DNA of 30,913 nt from Merdiplasma sp045118075. Its GTDB lineage: Bacteria > Bacillota > Clostridia > Lachnospirales > Lachnospiraceae. The stretch is taken from positions 1 to 30,913 of the forward strand of contig JBGUOI010000188.1 of the NCBI GenBank assembly GCA_045118075.1. Direction: 5' to 3'. The position numbers and the translations under genes are program-made. Below are positions 7,426 to 15,407 of this stretch, piece after piece. The notes beneath the pieces were generated by a model. That model saw nothing but the letters and a program-made list of their open reading frames with translations, searched no databases and was not told where the DNA came from. Each line of letters begins with the position of its first letter. The first letter of the stretch is position 1.

Positions 7426-8586
7426 TCAGAATTTCAAATTCAGCTTTGAAAGCAGGTCCCCGAGAGAGGTGGAGATATTCTCGGACTTCGGAATGACCAC
7501 CGGCTCTTCATCGATTGCTTCTGCAGGAGCATTCTCTTCAAGCACTTTCATGCTCAGGCTCAGCTTGCCATCCTTATTGGCAATGACTTTAACCTTAACC
7601 GTCTGGCCTTCTTTGAGCACTGCATCCGGCGTTTTGATCCTGGTATGAGAGATCTGGGAAACATGAAGCAGTCCGGAAAGTCCCTTGCCGAGGTTGATGA
7701 AAGCACCGTACGGCTTAATGGTCTCAACCTTTCCTTCCGTTACCATACCGACCTCAACACTGTTGATCCGGTTGGAACGCTCCTCGGCTTCTTTTTCACG
7801 AAGGATCTCTTTCGCGGAAAGAACAAGTTTCTTGCCTTCCTGTTCAGCCGTGATCACGCGGACATCGATGGTCTTGCCAACATAAGATTCGAGATCGGCT
7901 TCTTCAACATATCCCAGCGCCAGCTTGGATGCGGGAATGAAGCCCCGGATGCCTTCAAGGTAAGCAATCACGCCGGATTTTGTGACTGCAGAAACCTTCA
8001 CCGAAACATCGCCCTGAGTCTCTTTGAGCTCACGCAGGCGGTCCCATGCCATCTTGTCGGCAGCTTCCTTCATGGAAAGAAGCATGTGTCCGGAGCCGTC
8101 GTCCGTGCGGATCACGGTTGCGGAGATGGTCTGGCCGACCTGTACATTGTTCTTCAGAGAGAAGGAAGGATCATCGCTGGCGTCCTCAAGGCGGATGATG
8201 CCGTCTGTGTAATAGCCGAAGTCCATGGTGATCTCTGTCTCAGACACTCCGATGACCGTGCCGGTGATAACATCGCCCGGATAATAGCGGCGGTAAGTCG
8301 CTTCCAGCTCCTGAGCGTAATCATCCATCGACTCAGCGGGAGCCTGGGCAGCTTCCTGTGCGGTCCCGGCAGCTTCTTCTGCAGCCTCGGCGACAGGTTC
8401 AGCCGCTTCTTCCACAGTCTCAGCGGCAGCTTCCGCAGCTTCTGCAACTTCTTCCACGGTTTCAGCAACAGCTTCTTCCACGGTCTGCGCGGCATCTTCA
8501 ACAGCTTCGGCAGCTGTTTCTACAGCAGTTTCAACAGTTTCGGCAACAGCTTCCTCAGCCGTTGTCACATTGATCTCGTCAGACAT
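7426..8586 (-). CDS. S1 RNA-binding domain protein (ribosomal protein S1-like)
   Basis: A 386-residue RNA-binding protein with three consecutive S1 OB-fold domains at about 103-173, 192-260 and 277-347. The third is the best match to the family core (GKVETIKPYGAFINLGKGLSGLLHVSQISH). Firmicute S1-like proteins usually have four S1 domains; three is a short form, so it may act as ribosomal S1 or as a general translation/RNA-stability factor. The first 85 residues are unusual: almost only Ala, Glu, Val and Thr in irregular repeats such as AEEAVAET and AAETVEEAAEP, probably helical or disordered and very acidic. The start ATG has AGGAGGAGG ten bases upstream. It is monocistronic, with its own promoter and terminator. 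Confidence 0.88.
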   Translation of the reverse strand: MSDEINVTTAEEAVAETVETAVETAAEAVEDAAQTVEEAVAETVEEVAEAAEAAAETVEEAAEPVAEAAEEAAGTAQEAAQAPAESMDDYAQELEATYRRYYPGDVITGTVIGVSETEITMDFGYYTDGIIRLEDASDDPSFSLKNNVQVGQTISATVIRTDDGSGHMLLSMKEAADKMAWDRLRELKETQGDVSVKVSAVTKSGVIAYLEGIRGFIPASKLALGYVEEADLESYVGKTIDVRVITAEQEGKKLVLSAKEILREKEAEERSNRINSVEVGMVTEGKVETIKPYGAFINLGKGLSGLLHVSQISHTRIKTPDAVLKEGQTVKVKVIANKDGKLSLSMKVLEENAPAEAIDEEPVVIPKSENISTSLGDLLSKLNLKF

Positions 8587-8647
8587 CCTTGTTCTTCCTC
8601 CTCCTGAACTTGCCGGGATTACTCGCCGGTTTAAATTACATGCAGAC

Positions 8648-8677
8648 AGTATATCATAAAGACGCTAAAAGCGACAA
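8648..8677 (-). promoter_or_regulatory. Sigma-70-type promoter of the S1-domain gene
   Basis: On the minus strand TTGTCG (8672-8677) is separated by 18 bases from TATACT (8648-8653), which is preceded by TGA, giving an extended -10. The predicted start of transcription is about 55 bases before the ATG. It lies just downstream of the repeat array. Confidence 0.6.
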
Positions 8678-8730
8678 GTTTATTACATATTTTTGCAGCT
8701 GGTAAAGCAGGTGAAAGCCGGGACCGCAAG

Positions 8731-9300
8731 CCCGCGAAAGTGGACCGCAGGCCCCAAAATGAAGGCAGGTTGGCCCCAACGGCTCCAGCTCAAACTCGCC
8801 CTGGGGCCAAACGCCCGCGAAATGGGACCGCAGGCCCCAAAATGAAGGCTTGTTGGCCCCAACGGCTCCAGCTCAAACTCGCCTTGGGGCCTAAGGCCCG
8901 CGAAAGTGGACCGCAAGCCCCAATTTTGAGGCTTGTTGGGCCCAACGGCTCCAGCTCCAACTCGCCCTGGGGCCTAAAGCCCGCGAAAGTGGACCGCAGG
9001 CCCCAATTTTGAGGCTTGTTGGCCCCAACGGCTCACGCTCCAACTCGCCCTGGGGCCTAAGGCCCGCGAAATGGGACCGCAGGCCCCAAAATTAAGGCAA
9101 GTTGGCCCCAACGGCTCACGCTCAAACTCGCCCTGGGGACAAACGCCCGCGAAATGGGACCGCAGGCCCCAAAATGAAGACTTGTTGGCCCCAACAGCTC
9201 ACGCTCAAACTCGCCCTGGGGCCTGAGGCCCGCGAAAGTGGACCGCAGGCCCCAAAATTAAGGCAAGTTGGTCCCAACAGCTCCAGCTCCAACTCGCCCT
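8731..9300. repeat. Array of seven 83-bp tandem repeats (type A)
   Basis: Units begin with CCCGCGAAA at 8731, 8814, 8897, 8980, 9063, 9146 and 9229; every step is exactly 83 bases although the copies differ by substitutions. The last copy stops after 72 bases at 9300, directly before the dnaB terminator, and a partial copy precedes the first. Each unit contains a perfect inverted repeat GTTGG-CC-CCAAC (in most copies), a near-palindrome around GGACC-GCA-GGCCCC, and CTGGGGCC. Variation is concentrated at a few positions with two or three alternative states (for example AAAGTGG or AAATGGG, CCAGCT or CACGCT). As 83 is not a multiple of three, a protein-coding role is unlikely. It fills the gap between the S1 gene promoter and dnaB. 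A related array is at 30716. Confidence 0.95.
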
Positions 9301-9331
9301 AATAATAAGGCAGGTCTCCAAGAGACCTGCC
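9301..9331 (-). terminator. Terminator of the gdpP-rplI-dnaB transcript
   Basis: Perfect 10-bp stem GGCAGGTCTC (9309-9318) with GAGACCTGCC (9322-9331) and a three-base loop, followed on the minus strand by TTATTATT. The T-tract is interrupted, so efficiency may be moderate. It lies eight bases after the dnaB stop. Confidence 0.78.
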
Positions 9332-9338
9332 CGTATTT

Positions 9339-10667
9339 TCATTTCTTCAGATTGGCAAACTTGGTGTACCTGGGCAGCCAAGCCAGTTCGACTGTTCCGA
9401 TGGGGCCGTTTCGCTGTTTGGCTATGATCACTTCCGCAATGTCCCTGCGCTCGCTGTCTTTGTTGTAGTAGTCCTCGCGGTAGAGGAACATGACGACGTC
9501 GGCGTCCTGCTCGATCGCTCCCGATTCACGAAGATCCGAGAGCATCGGCCTGTGGTCCGGCCGCTGTTCTACTGCGCGTGAGAGCTGGGAAAGGGCTACC
9601 ACCGGCACCTGCAGTTCCCTGGCGATCTCCTTGAGAGCGCGGGAGATGTCGGAGATCTCCTGCTGCCGGGACTCTGTATGCCGGCTACCCTGCATCAGCT
9701 GCAGGTAGTCGACCATTACAATGTCCAGGCCGTGCTCAAGTTTATATTTGCGGCATTTGCTGCGAAGTTCCGTAACAGAGATACCAGGCGTATCGTCGAT
9801 GATCAGTTTTGATCGGCCGATCACGCCGGCGCTCTCGATCAGGCTGGCCCAGTCGTTGTCCGAGAGAGCACCTGTACGGAGTGCCTGGGCATCCACTCTC
9901 GATTCGAGCGAGAAGAGGCGATTCATCAGCTGCTCTTTGGACATTTCCAGGCTGAACAGGCCTACCGTCAGGTTATTCCTGAAAGCCATGTACTCGGCGA
10001 TGTTCAGCATGAAAGCCGTCTTGCCCATGGAGGGGCGGGCAGCGATCAGAATCAGGTCTGAATTCTGGAAACCGGAGGTCTTGAAATCAAGATCCGTAAA
10101 GCCCGTTGCCAGGCCGGTTACCGGGCCTTTGGCCCTGCTGGCCTTCTCGATGGTGTCGAGGGCATTCATCACTACGGTACTGATCGGAACAAAATCACTG
10201 CTTCCCCGCTGGCGGAGCACCTGGAACAGCTTGCGTTCGGATTCTTCGAGGATCTCCGGTACGGGCTTTGTCCCGGCGTAACAGGTGTTCACCACTTCTT
10301 CGCTTGCCCTGATCAGGCTGCGCAGCGAAGCTTTATCCCGGACGATCCGGGCATACTGGCGCACATTGGCTGAAGTGGGCACGGTAGTGAGCATCTCACC
10401 AATATATTCCAGCGAGGAGACCTCCTCCGGAACATCCATCTCTCTTAAGCGGTCCTGCAGGGTGATCAGGTCGATCGGCTTTCCCTCCGCGTAAAGGGCG
10501 GTCATCGCCTGAAACACGACACCGTACTGCTTCTGGTAAAAATCTTCACTTGTCAGCAGCTCCATGGCTGCCGCCACAGCCTCCTGGTCGATCAGCATCG
10601 CACCGAGCACGGATCGCTCCGCATCCGAGGACTGGGGCATGATGCGTCTGGTTACATTCTCTTCCAT
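9339..10667 (-). CDS. dnaB: Replicative DNA helicase
   Basis: Hexameric 5'-3' helicase of the replication fork (called DnaC in Bacillus). The 442-residue protein has the N-terminal primase-interaction domain (SSDAERSVLGAMLID) and a RecA-like motor domain with Walker A ARPSMGKTAF near residue 210, the VMVDYLQLMQ Walker B region, and the C-terminal SDLRESGAIEQDADVVMFLYR block. Length and motifs are normal and no intein is present. It is third in the conserved Firmicutes gene set gdpP-rplI-dnaB, 21 bases after rplI. The RBS AAGGA is 11 bases from the ATG. Confidence 0.97.
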   Translation of the reverse strand: MEENVTRRIMPQSSDAERSVLGAMLIDQEAVAAAMELLTSEDFYQKQYGVVFQAMTALYAEGKPIDLITLQDRLREMDVPEEVSSLEYIGEMLTTVPTSANVRQYARIVRDKASLRSLIRASEEVVNTCYAGTKPVPEILEESERKLFQVLRQRGSSDFVPISTVVMNALDTIEKASRAKGPVTGLATGFTDLDFKTSGFQNSDLILIAARPSMGKTAFMLNIAEYMAFRNNLTVGLFSLEMSKEQLMNRLFSLESRVDAQALRTGALSDNDWASLIESAGVIGRSKLIIDDTPGISVTELRSKCRKYKLEHGLDIVMVDYLQLMQGSRHTESRQQEISDISRALKEIARELQVPVVALSQLSRAVEQRPDHRPMLSDLRESGAIEQDADVVMFLYREDYYNKDSERRDIAEVIIAKQRNGPIGTVELAWLPRYTKFANLKK

Positions 10668-10688
10668 AGGTCCAAATATCCTTACGAC

Positions 10689-11135
10689 TTACAGACTCTC
10701 CACAAGCACCCTGATATTGGCGGTCACTTTTGTGTGAAGCTTCACGGGAACGGTCGTCTCTCCGATTGCTTTGATCGGGCCGGAAAGTATTACCTTTTTC
10801 TTATCCACGTCATAGCCGAGCTGATCCTTGATCGCATCCGCAACTTCCTTTGAGGAGACGGAACCGAACAGCCGGCCGGCTTCGCCGGTCTTCACCTTGA
10901 GCACCACCTGTGCCCCGTCGATCTTCCCGGCCAGTTCCTGCGCTGCTGCCAGGTTCTCGGCCGCCACTTTCTCCTCGTTTGCTTTCTGCAGCTTCAGGTC
11001 ATTCATGGACCGGTTGTTGGCCTCGACTCCCAGGCCTTTGCGCAACAGGACATTCCTTGCATACGCGTCGCTGACCTCAACGATCTGGCCTTTTTTGCCG
11101 ACACCCTTCACATCTGCCTGTAAGATCACTTTCAT
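10689..11135 (-). CDS. rplI: 50S ribosomal protein L9
   Basis: Structural protein of the large subunit that binds domain V of 23S rRNA at the base of the L1 stalk. The 148 residues show the N-terminal signature MKVILQADVKGVGKKGQIVEV, the long connecting helix rich in Lys, Glu and Ala (about 40-75), and the C-terminal domain. The family length is about 148-150. The ATG starts two bases after the gdpP stop, so translation is probably coupled. Confidence 0.97.
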   Translation of the reverse strand: MKVILQADVKGVGKKGQIVEVSDAYARNVLLRKGLGVEANNRSMNDLKLQKANEEKVAAENLAAAQELAGKIDGAQVVLKVKTGEAGRLFGSVSSKEVADAIKDQLGYDVDKKKVILSGPIKAIGETTVPVKLHTKVTANIRVLVESL

Positions 11136-11137
11136 CT

Positions 11138-13198
11138 TCAGATCGCTCCTTCCTGCGTCATTGCAGTCAATACTTCCTTCAGTTTCTCCACTGCTTCCTC
11201 GGGCGTCACCCCGCTCAGCTGGGCTCCGGCCATATTCAGGTGGCCGCCGCCGCCGAGGCGTTCCATGATCAGCTGCACGTTGGCTTCGTCAATGGACCTG
11301 GCGCTGATAAATACCTTGCCTTCATAAGGCGTGACCACAAAGGAAGCTTTGACACCCACGATTCCCAGCAGCTCGTTCGCCGCCCTGGCCCCGATCACGT
11401 TGGGGCTCTCCAGGCCTTCACTGTGACAAATGGAGATCGCATAGGAATCCATGAAGGTCTCCGCACTGCTGACGGCATCCGCCTTTGCGCGGTAACTGTC
11501 GATATTGTCGCGCAGAGCCTTGCGCACCCGCGTCACATCCGCGCCGCAGCGGCGCAGATAACCGGCGGCCTCAAAGGTCCTTACGCCTGTTTTTGCGTTA
11601 AAGTTGTCCGTGTCGATAATGATGCCCGCATACAGGCAGTCCGCCTCCAGGGTGGACAGTTTTACGGGTTCATCAAAGTACTGCAGGATCTCGCTGATCA
11701 TCTCGCACGAAGAGGATGCGGACGTTTCGATGTATGACAAGGACGCACCCTCGATGACATCCGCCGTCGTCCTGTGATGATCAAGCACCGCCACGGTCTT
11801 TGTCATTCCCAGCAGCTGTGGACATTCCACACGGCTTGGCCGGCTGGTATCCACCACGATCACGGCCGTGCCGTCATTTGTCATCTCCATTGCCTGCTCG
11901 TGAGTGATGAACATTTTCGGGTCATAATCTTTGCTCTCCCGGAACATATTCACCCAGGCTCGGATATTGGTATTGAGCTCACCGAGCACGATATGCGCCG
12001 GTTTGCCGACCGAACGCGCCGCCCGGCAGACACCGACCGCCGCGCCGAACGAATCCATATCCGTAAAGGAGTGGCCCATGGCGATCACGTTGTCCATCGA
12101 CAGCATCAGTTCACGCATGGCCTGTGCCTTGACCCTGGACCGCACACGCTTGTTGCTCTCGCTTCGCTGGGTCATGCCTCCGTAGAAGGCCATCTCATCG
12201 CCGTTCTTGACCACGGCCTGGTCGCCGCCGCGTCCGAGCGCCATCTCCATGGCACCCCTGGCCGCTTCATAATTCTCCTGATAATTGAAGCCTCCTCCGC
12301 CCACGCCGATGCTGATGGTAACGCTGACATCCGCTCCGATGCTGATGGATTTCACATTCCCGAGTATTGAAAAATGATCTGCCGTCAGATCGTCGAGTTC
12401 TTTCTGGTCGAGGAGGACCAGGTATTTATCCTTCTCCAGCTTTTTGACCAGTCCGCCGGGAGATGTGAAATACTTGTTGATGCGCCGTTCCACCAGTACA
12501 TTGAGCAGCGACTGGTGCACCTCGTCGGTACGGTCTATCACCTCGTCATAGTTGTCGATGTAGCAGAGTGCGACCACCGGCCTGCGGTCCCGGTTCTCAC
12601 GGATGACCTTGTTCAGCTGGGTCTCATCGAAAAAGCAGATCATGTACAGATAAGCAGCTTCCTCACCGACACGCTCGATGAAAGAGGTGTCGTCGATCAC
12701 TTCATCCATGGGGATCCGCTGGATATGAGCCCTGAAATCCCTGTCGCCGTAAGCCACTTTCACATCCCGCTCCCAGCCGGCCACGGGCATGGTCCCGCGG
12801 TTCAGTTCCGGGAAGATCACGGAAATATTCTTCCGGTAGGTCCGGCGCCGTTCTGTCAGGGCGCACAGGCTGTCATTGAGCCACAGCACCCTGCCGTCAG
12901 GTTCGATCAGCGCGGCGGGCATCTCCATCTCTTCAAGCACTCTGCTCTGTACAAGTCCGAAACGCAGGGCGAAATCCATCGCCTCCTGCAGTATTTTGGG
13001 CCTGAAGTACAGATAGAACATGAAGATCACAAGGAAATAGATCCCGCTGAAGATCAGCGCGATATATCCCGCCTTCGGTTCCCTGACCAGCAGTACGATA
13101 TCCAGTATCAGCAAAGACAGTGCCAGGATCACGCTCCAGCGCCAGTGCATGCGCAGCGAGCCTTTATACCTGGCCTGCGGTTTTCTTTTTTGATTCAT
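11138..13198 (-). CDS. gdpP: Cyclic-di-AMP phosphodiesterase GdpP
   Basis: Membrane-bound enzyme that hydrolyses c-di-AMP to pApA and so controls potassium and osmotic balance and wall stress. The 686 residues give the full family layout: two membrane helices (about 22-39 and 44-65), a degenerate PAS domain (about 80-140), a degenerate GGDEF domain (about 170-310, with the characteristic ALGRGGDQAVVK), then the DHH domain with GHSFTDMDSFG near 376 and VLDHHRTT near 473, and the DHHA1 end with GGGGHLNMAGAQ near 650. All metal-binding residues expected of the DHH motifs are visible. The ATG has GGAGGAGG four to five bases upstream. No clear promoter is seen in the 129 bases before it. Confidence 0.96.
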   Translation of the reverse strand: MNQKRKPQARYKGSLRMHWRWSVILALSLLILDIVLLVREPKAGYIALIFSGIYFLVIFMFYLYFRPKILQEAMDFALRFGLVQSRVLEEMEMPAALIEPDGRVLWLNDSLCALTERRRTYRKNISVIFPELNRGTMPVAGWERDVKVAYGDRDFRAHIQRIPMDEVIDDTSFIERVGEEAAYLYMICFFDETQLNKVIRENRDRRPVVALCYIDNYDEVIDRTDEVHQSLLNVLVERRINKYFTSPGGLVKKLEKDKYLVLLDQKELDDLTADHFSILGNVKSISIGADVSVTISIGVGGGGFNYQENYEAARGAMEMALGRGGDQAVVKNGDEMAFYGGMTQRSESNKRVRSRVKAQAMRELMLSMDNVIAMGHSFTDMDSFGAAVGVCRAARSVGKPAHIVLGELNTNIRAWVNMFRESKDYDPKMFITHEQAMEMTNDGTAVIVVDTSRPSRVECPQLLGMTKTVAVLDHHRTTADVIEGASLSYIETSASSSCEMISEILQYFDEPVKLSTLEADCLYAGIIIDTDNFNAKTGVRTFEAAGYLRRCGADVTRVRKALRDNIDSYRAKADAVSSAETFMDSYAISICHSEGLESPNVIGARAANELLGIVGVKASFVVTPYEGKVFISARSIDEANVQLIMERLGGGGHLNMAGAQLSGVTPEEAVEKLKEVLTAMTQEGAI

Positions 13199-13279
13199 AA
13201 CTCCTCCTCCATGTCCCGCCCCGCCTTTTCAAGGGTTTTCCCCGGCCGGGCCGATTCACAGGCACGGAAAAGTGACAGA

Positions 13280-13321
13280 TGCCTGCACCCGGACGCGTCT
13301 TGCTTAGTCCGGATACAGGCA
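13280..13321 (-). terminator. Weak terminator-like hairpin after glgB
   Basis: Imperfect stem: TGCCTG (13280-13285) with CAGGCA (13316-13321) and CCGGA (13289-13293) with TCCGG (13308-13312). It starts six bases beyond the glgB stop but lacks a proper T-tract on the minus strand (the nearest is TTTT about 10 bases on), so read-through into gdpP is possible. Confidence 0.35.
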
Positions 13322-13327
13322 CGGTCG

Positions 13328-15325
13328 TCAGAACTTAAAGACCGCTACCCCGTAGGGTGAGAGCGGATAGGAGATCGAGCAGGGCTTGCCGTCGCACTCT
13401 CCTTCCTCAGCCTCGTAGACAGCTTTTTTCTCGCGTCCGTTTCCGCCGAAACGCGGATCATCGCTGTCCAGTACCAGTTTGTATTTCTTCTTCTCGATGA
13501 CGCCTACCCGGTAGTCGGGCCTGTCCATCGGAGTAAAGTTGATCACGAAAAGCAGGTTGTTCTTTTTATCCTCGCTGTGGCGCATAAAGCTGAAGATGCT
13601 GCGGTCACAGTCATCGGCGTTGATCCACTCAAATCCCGCCGGGTCATTATCCAGCTCGTAAAGAGCTTTGTTGCTGCGGTAGAGGTGAAGCAGCTCCGAG
13701 ACAAAGTCTTTCATCTGGCGGTGCTTATCCTCCTGCAGCAGGTACCAGTCAAGTTCTCTCTCCTCGCTCCATTCCTGGAACTGGGCGAAATCCTGGCCCA
13801 TAAACAGAAGCTTCTTGCCCGGGTGGCCCATCATGAAGGTGTAGCCCGCTTTCAGGTTGGCGAACTTGTCGTCGTAAAGACCGGGCATCTTGTTGATCAT
13901 GGAGCACTTCAGGTGCACGACCTCGTCATGGGAGAGAACCAGGATGTATTTCTCCGAATAGGCATAGGTCATGGCGAAAGTCATCCGGTTATGGTTGAAC
14001 TTCCTGAAGTAGGGATCGAGCTTCATGTAATCGAGGAAGTCGTGCATCCATCCCATGTTCCACTTCTGGGAGAAGCCAAGGCCGTCGTCCTCGGGCGCCG
14101 CCGTTACTTTCGGCCATGCGGTGGATTCCTCGGCGATCATCATGACGCCGGGATGTCTTCCGCGGATGACGCTGTTGAGGTGTTTGAAGAACTCGATCGC
14201 TTCCAGGTTCTTGTTGCCGCCGTAGATGTTGGGTACCCACTGGCCGTCCCTGCGGCCGTAGTCCAGATACAGGATAGATGCCACGGCATCAACTCTTAAC
14301 CCGTCCACATGGAAATGTTCGATCCAGTACAGTGCGTTGCCGATCAGGAAATTCTTGACTTCACTCTTGGAGAAATCAAAGACCTTGGTGCCCCAGTCCG
14401 GATGCTCTCCCTTTCGGGAATCCGCATACTCAAACTCCGGCGCTCCGTCGAAATCGGCCAGTCCGTGGGCATCCTTCGGGAAATGTGCCGGTACCCAGTC
14501 GAGAATGACGCCGATCCCGTTCCGGTGGAAATGGTTCACCATCCAGGCAAAATCCTGAGGTGTCCCGTACCGGGAAGTGGGCGCATAGTATCCGGTCACC
14601 TGGTAGCCCCAGGATCCGTCAAAGGGATGCTCGGCGATGCCCATCAGTTCCACATGGGTATAGCCCATCTCTTTCACATATTCCGTCACTCTCTCACCGA
14701 ACTCACGGTAATTGTAGTAGCCGGGTTCATCCGGTGTGTGGGGATGCTTCATCCAGCTGCCCGGATGGACCTCATAGATAGCGATGGGGCTCTTGTCCTG
14801 GACAAAGCTCTCCTGCTTGTTCATCCAGGCTTTATCCGACCATTTCAGGTTCTCGATGTTGGTGATCACCGAAGCGGTGCCGGGCCTGAATTCCGATTCG
14901 TTGGCAAATGGATCTGCCTTGTAGAGCTTACGGCCGTCCTCCGTCAGGATCATGTACTTGTAAAGGTCACCGCACTTCGCTTCAGGCACGAACAGTTCCC
15001 AGATTCCCAACGGTTCCAGCCGCTTCATCGGATGGCTCTGTTCATTCCACTCATTAAAACTGCCGATCACCATAACAGCGCTGGCTTTCGGCGCCCACAC
15101 CGCAAAATAGATTCCGTCCGTTCCGTCCTTTACGGTCTCATGAGATCCCAGCTTTTTGTAGATATCATAATGAACACCGTTGCCGAACAGATACTGATCC
15201 AGTTCTGTCACAAACACACTGAAGGGCTCTTCCTTAACAGCCGCTTTCTTCACGGCACTCTTTGGAGTCGTCTTTTTAACCGCACTCTTTACCGCTGTTT
15301 TCTTTTCGGTCTGTGTTTTCTTCAT
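13328..15325 (-). CDS. glgB: 1,4-alpha-glucan (glycogen) branching enzyme
   Basis: Introduces alpha-1,6 branches into glycogen. After the N-terminal tail there is a CBM48 domain (YFAVWAPKASAVMVIGSFNEWN) and a GH13 (beta/alpha)8 barrel with the branching-enzyme motifs: DGLRVDAVASILYLDY near residue 345 (nucleophile Asp), MIAEESTAWP near 398 (acid/base Glu) and LSHDEVVH near 465. The end SYPLSPYGVAVFKF closes the C-terminal beta domain. The frame is open to 15379, but ATG 15323-15325 has GAGGAG nine bases upstream; this gives 665 residues. Residues 1-33 form an unusual Lys/Ala/Thr-rich tail with two KSAVKK copies, absent from typical GlgB. No glgA, glgC or glgP is in the window. Confidence 0.95.
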   Translation of the reverse strand: MKKTQTEKKTAVKSAVKKTTPKSAVKKAAVKEEPFSVFVTELDQYLFGNGVHYDIYKKLGSHETVKDGTDGIYFAVWAPKASAVMVIGSFNEWNEQSHPMKRLEPLGIWELFVPEAKCGDLYKYMILTEDGRKLYKADPFANESEFRPGTASVITNIENLKWSDKAWMNKQESFVQDKSPIAIYEVHPGSWMKHPHTPDEPGYYNYREFGERVTEYVKEMGYTHVELMGIAEHPFDGSWGYQVTGYYAPTSRYGTPQDFAWMVNHFHRNGIGVILDWVPAHFPKDAHGLADFDGAPEFEYADSRKGEHPDWGTKVFDFSKSEVKNFLIGNALYWIEHFHVDGLRVDAVASILYLDYGRRDGQWVPNIYGGNKNLEAIEFFKHLNSVIRGRHPGVMMIAEESTAWPKVTAAPEDDGLGFSQKWNMGWMHDFLDYMKLDPYFRKFNHNRMTFAMTYAYSEKYILVLSHDEVVHLKCSMINKMPGLYDDKFANLKAGYTFMMGHPGKKLLFMGQDFAQFQEWSEERELDWYLLQEDKHRQMKDFVSELLHLYRSNKALYELDNDPAGFEWINADDCDRSIFSFMRHSEDKKNNLLFVINFTPMDRPDYRVGVIEKKKYKLVLDSDDPRFGGNGREKKAVYEAEEGECDGKPCSISYPLSPYGVAVFKF

Positions 15326-15369
15326 CGCTCTCTTCTCCTCAGAAATTGTCGGAAATCTGTATCCTTTTA

Positions 15370-15378
15370 AGTATACCA
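15370..15378 (-). promoter_or_regulatory. Extended -10 promoter of glgB
   Basis: The minus strand reads TGGTATACT 45 bases before the glgB ATG, an extended -10 (TATACT, 5 of 6). A convincing -35 is not seen. It lies between the stop of the upstream GH13 gene and glgB, so glgB may be transcribed both alone and by read-through. Confidence 0.5.
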
Positions 15379-15407
15379 CATTCGGGACAGATATAACAGC
15401 AAATCCC

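Noticed and set aside
8731..9300. CRISPR array
   Set aside because: Units are contiguous and 83 bases long with no unique spacers and no cas genes nearby.
8740..9302. Plus- and minus-strand frames across the 83-bp array (for example 8740-9012, 9102-9302, 8683-8916)
   Set aside because: They exist only because the repeat is GC-rich and stop-poor; the 83-bp period changes frame in each copy, there are no good ribosome binding sites, and composition is unlike the other genes.
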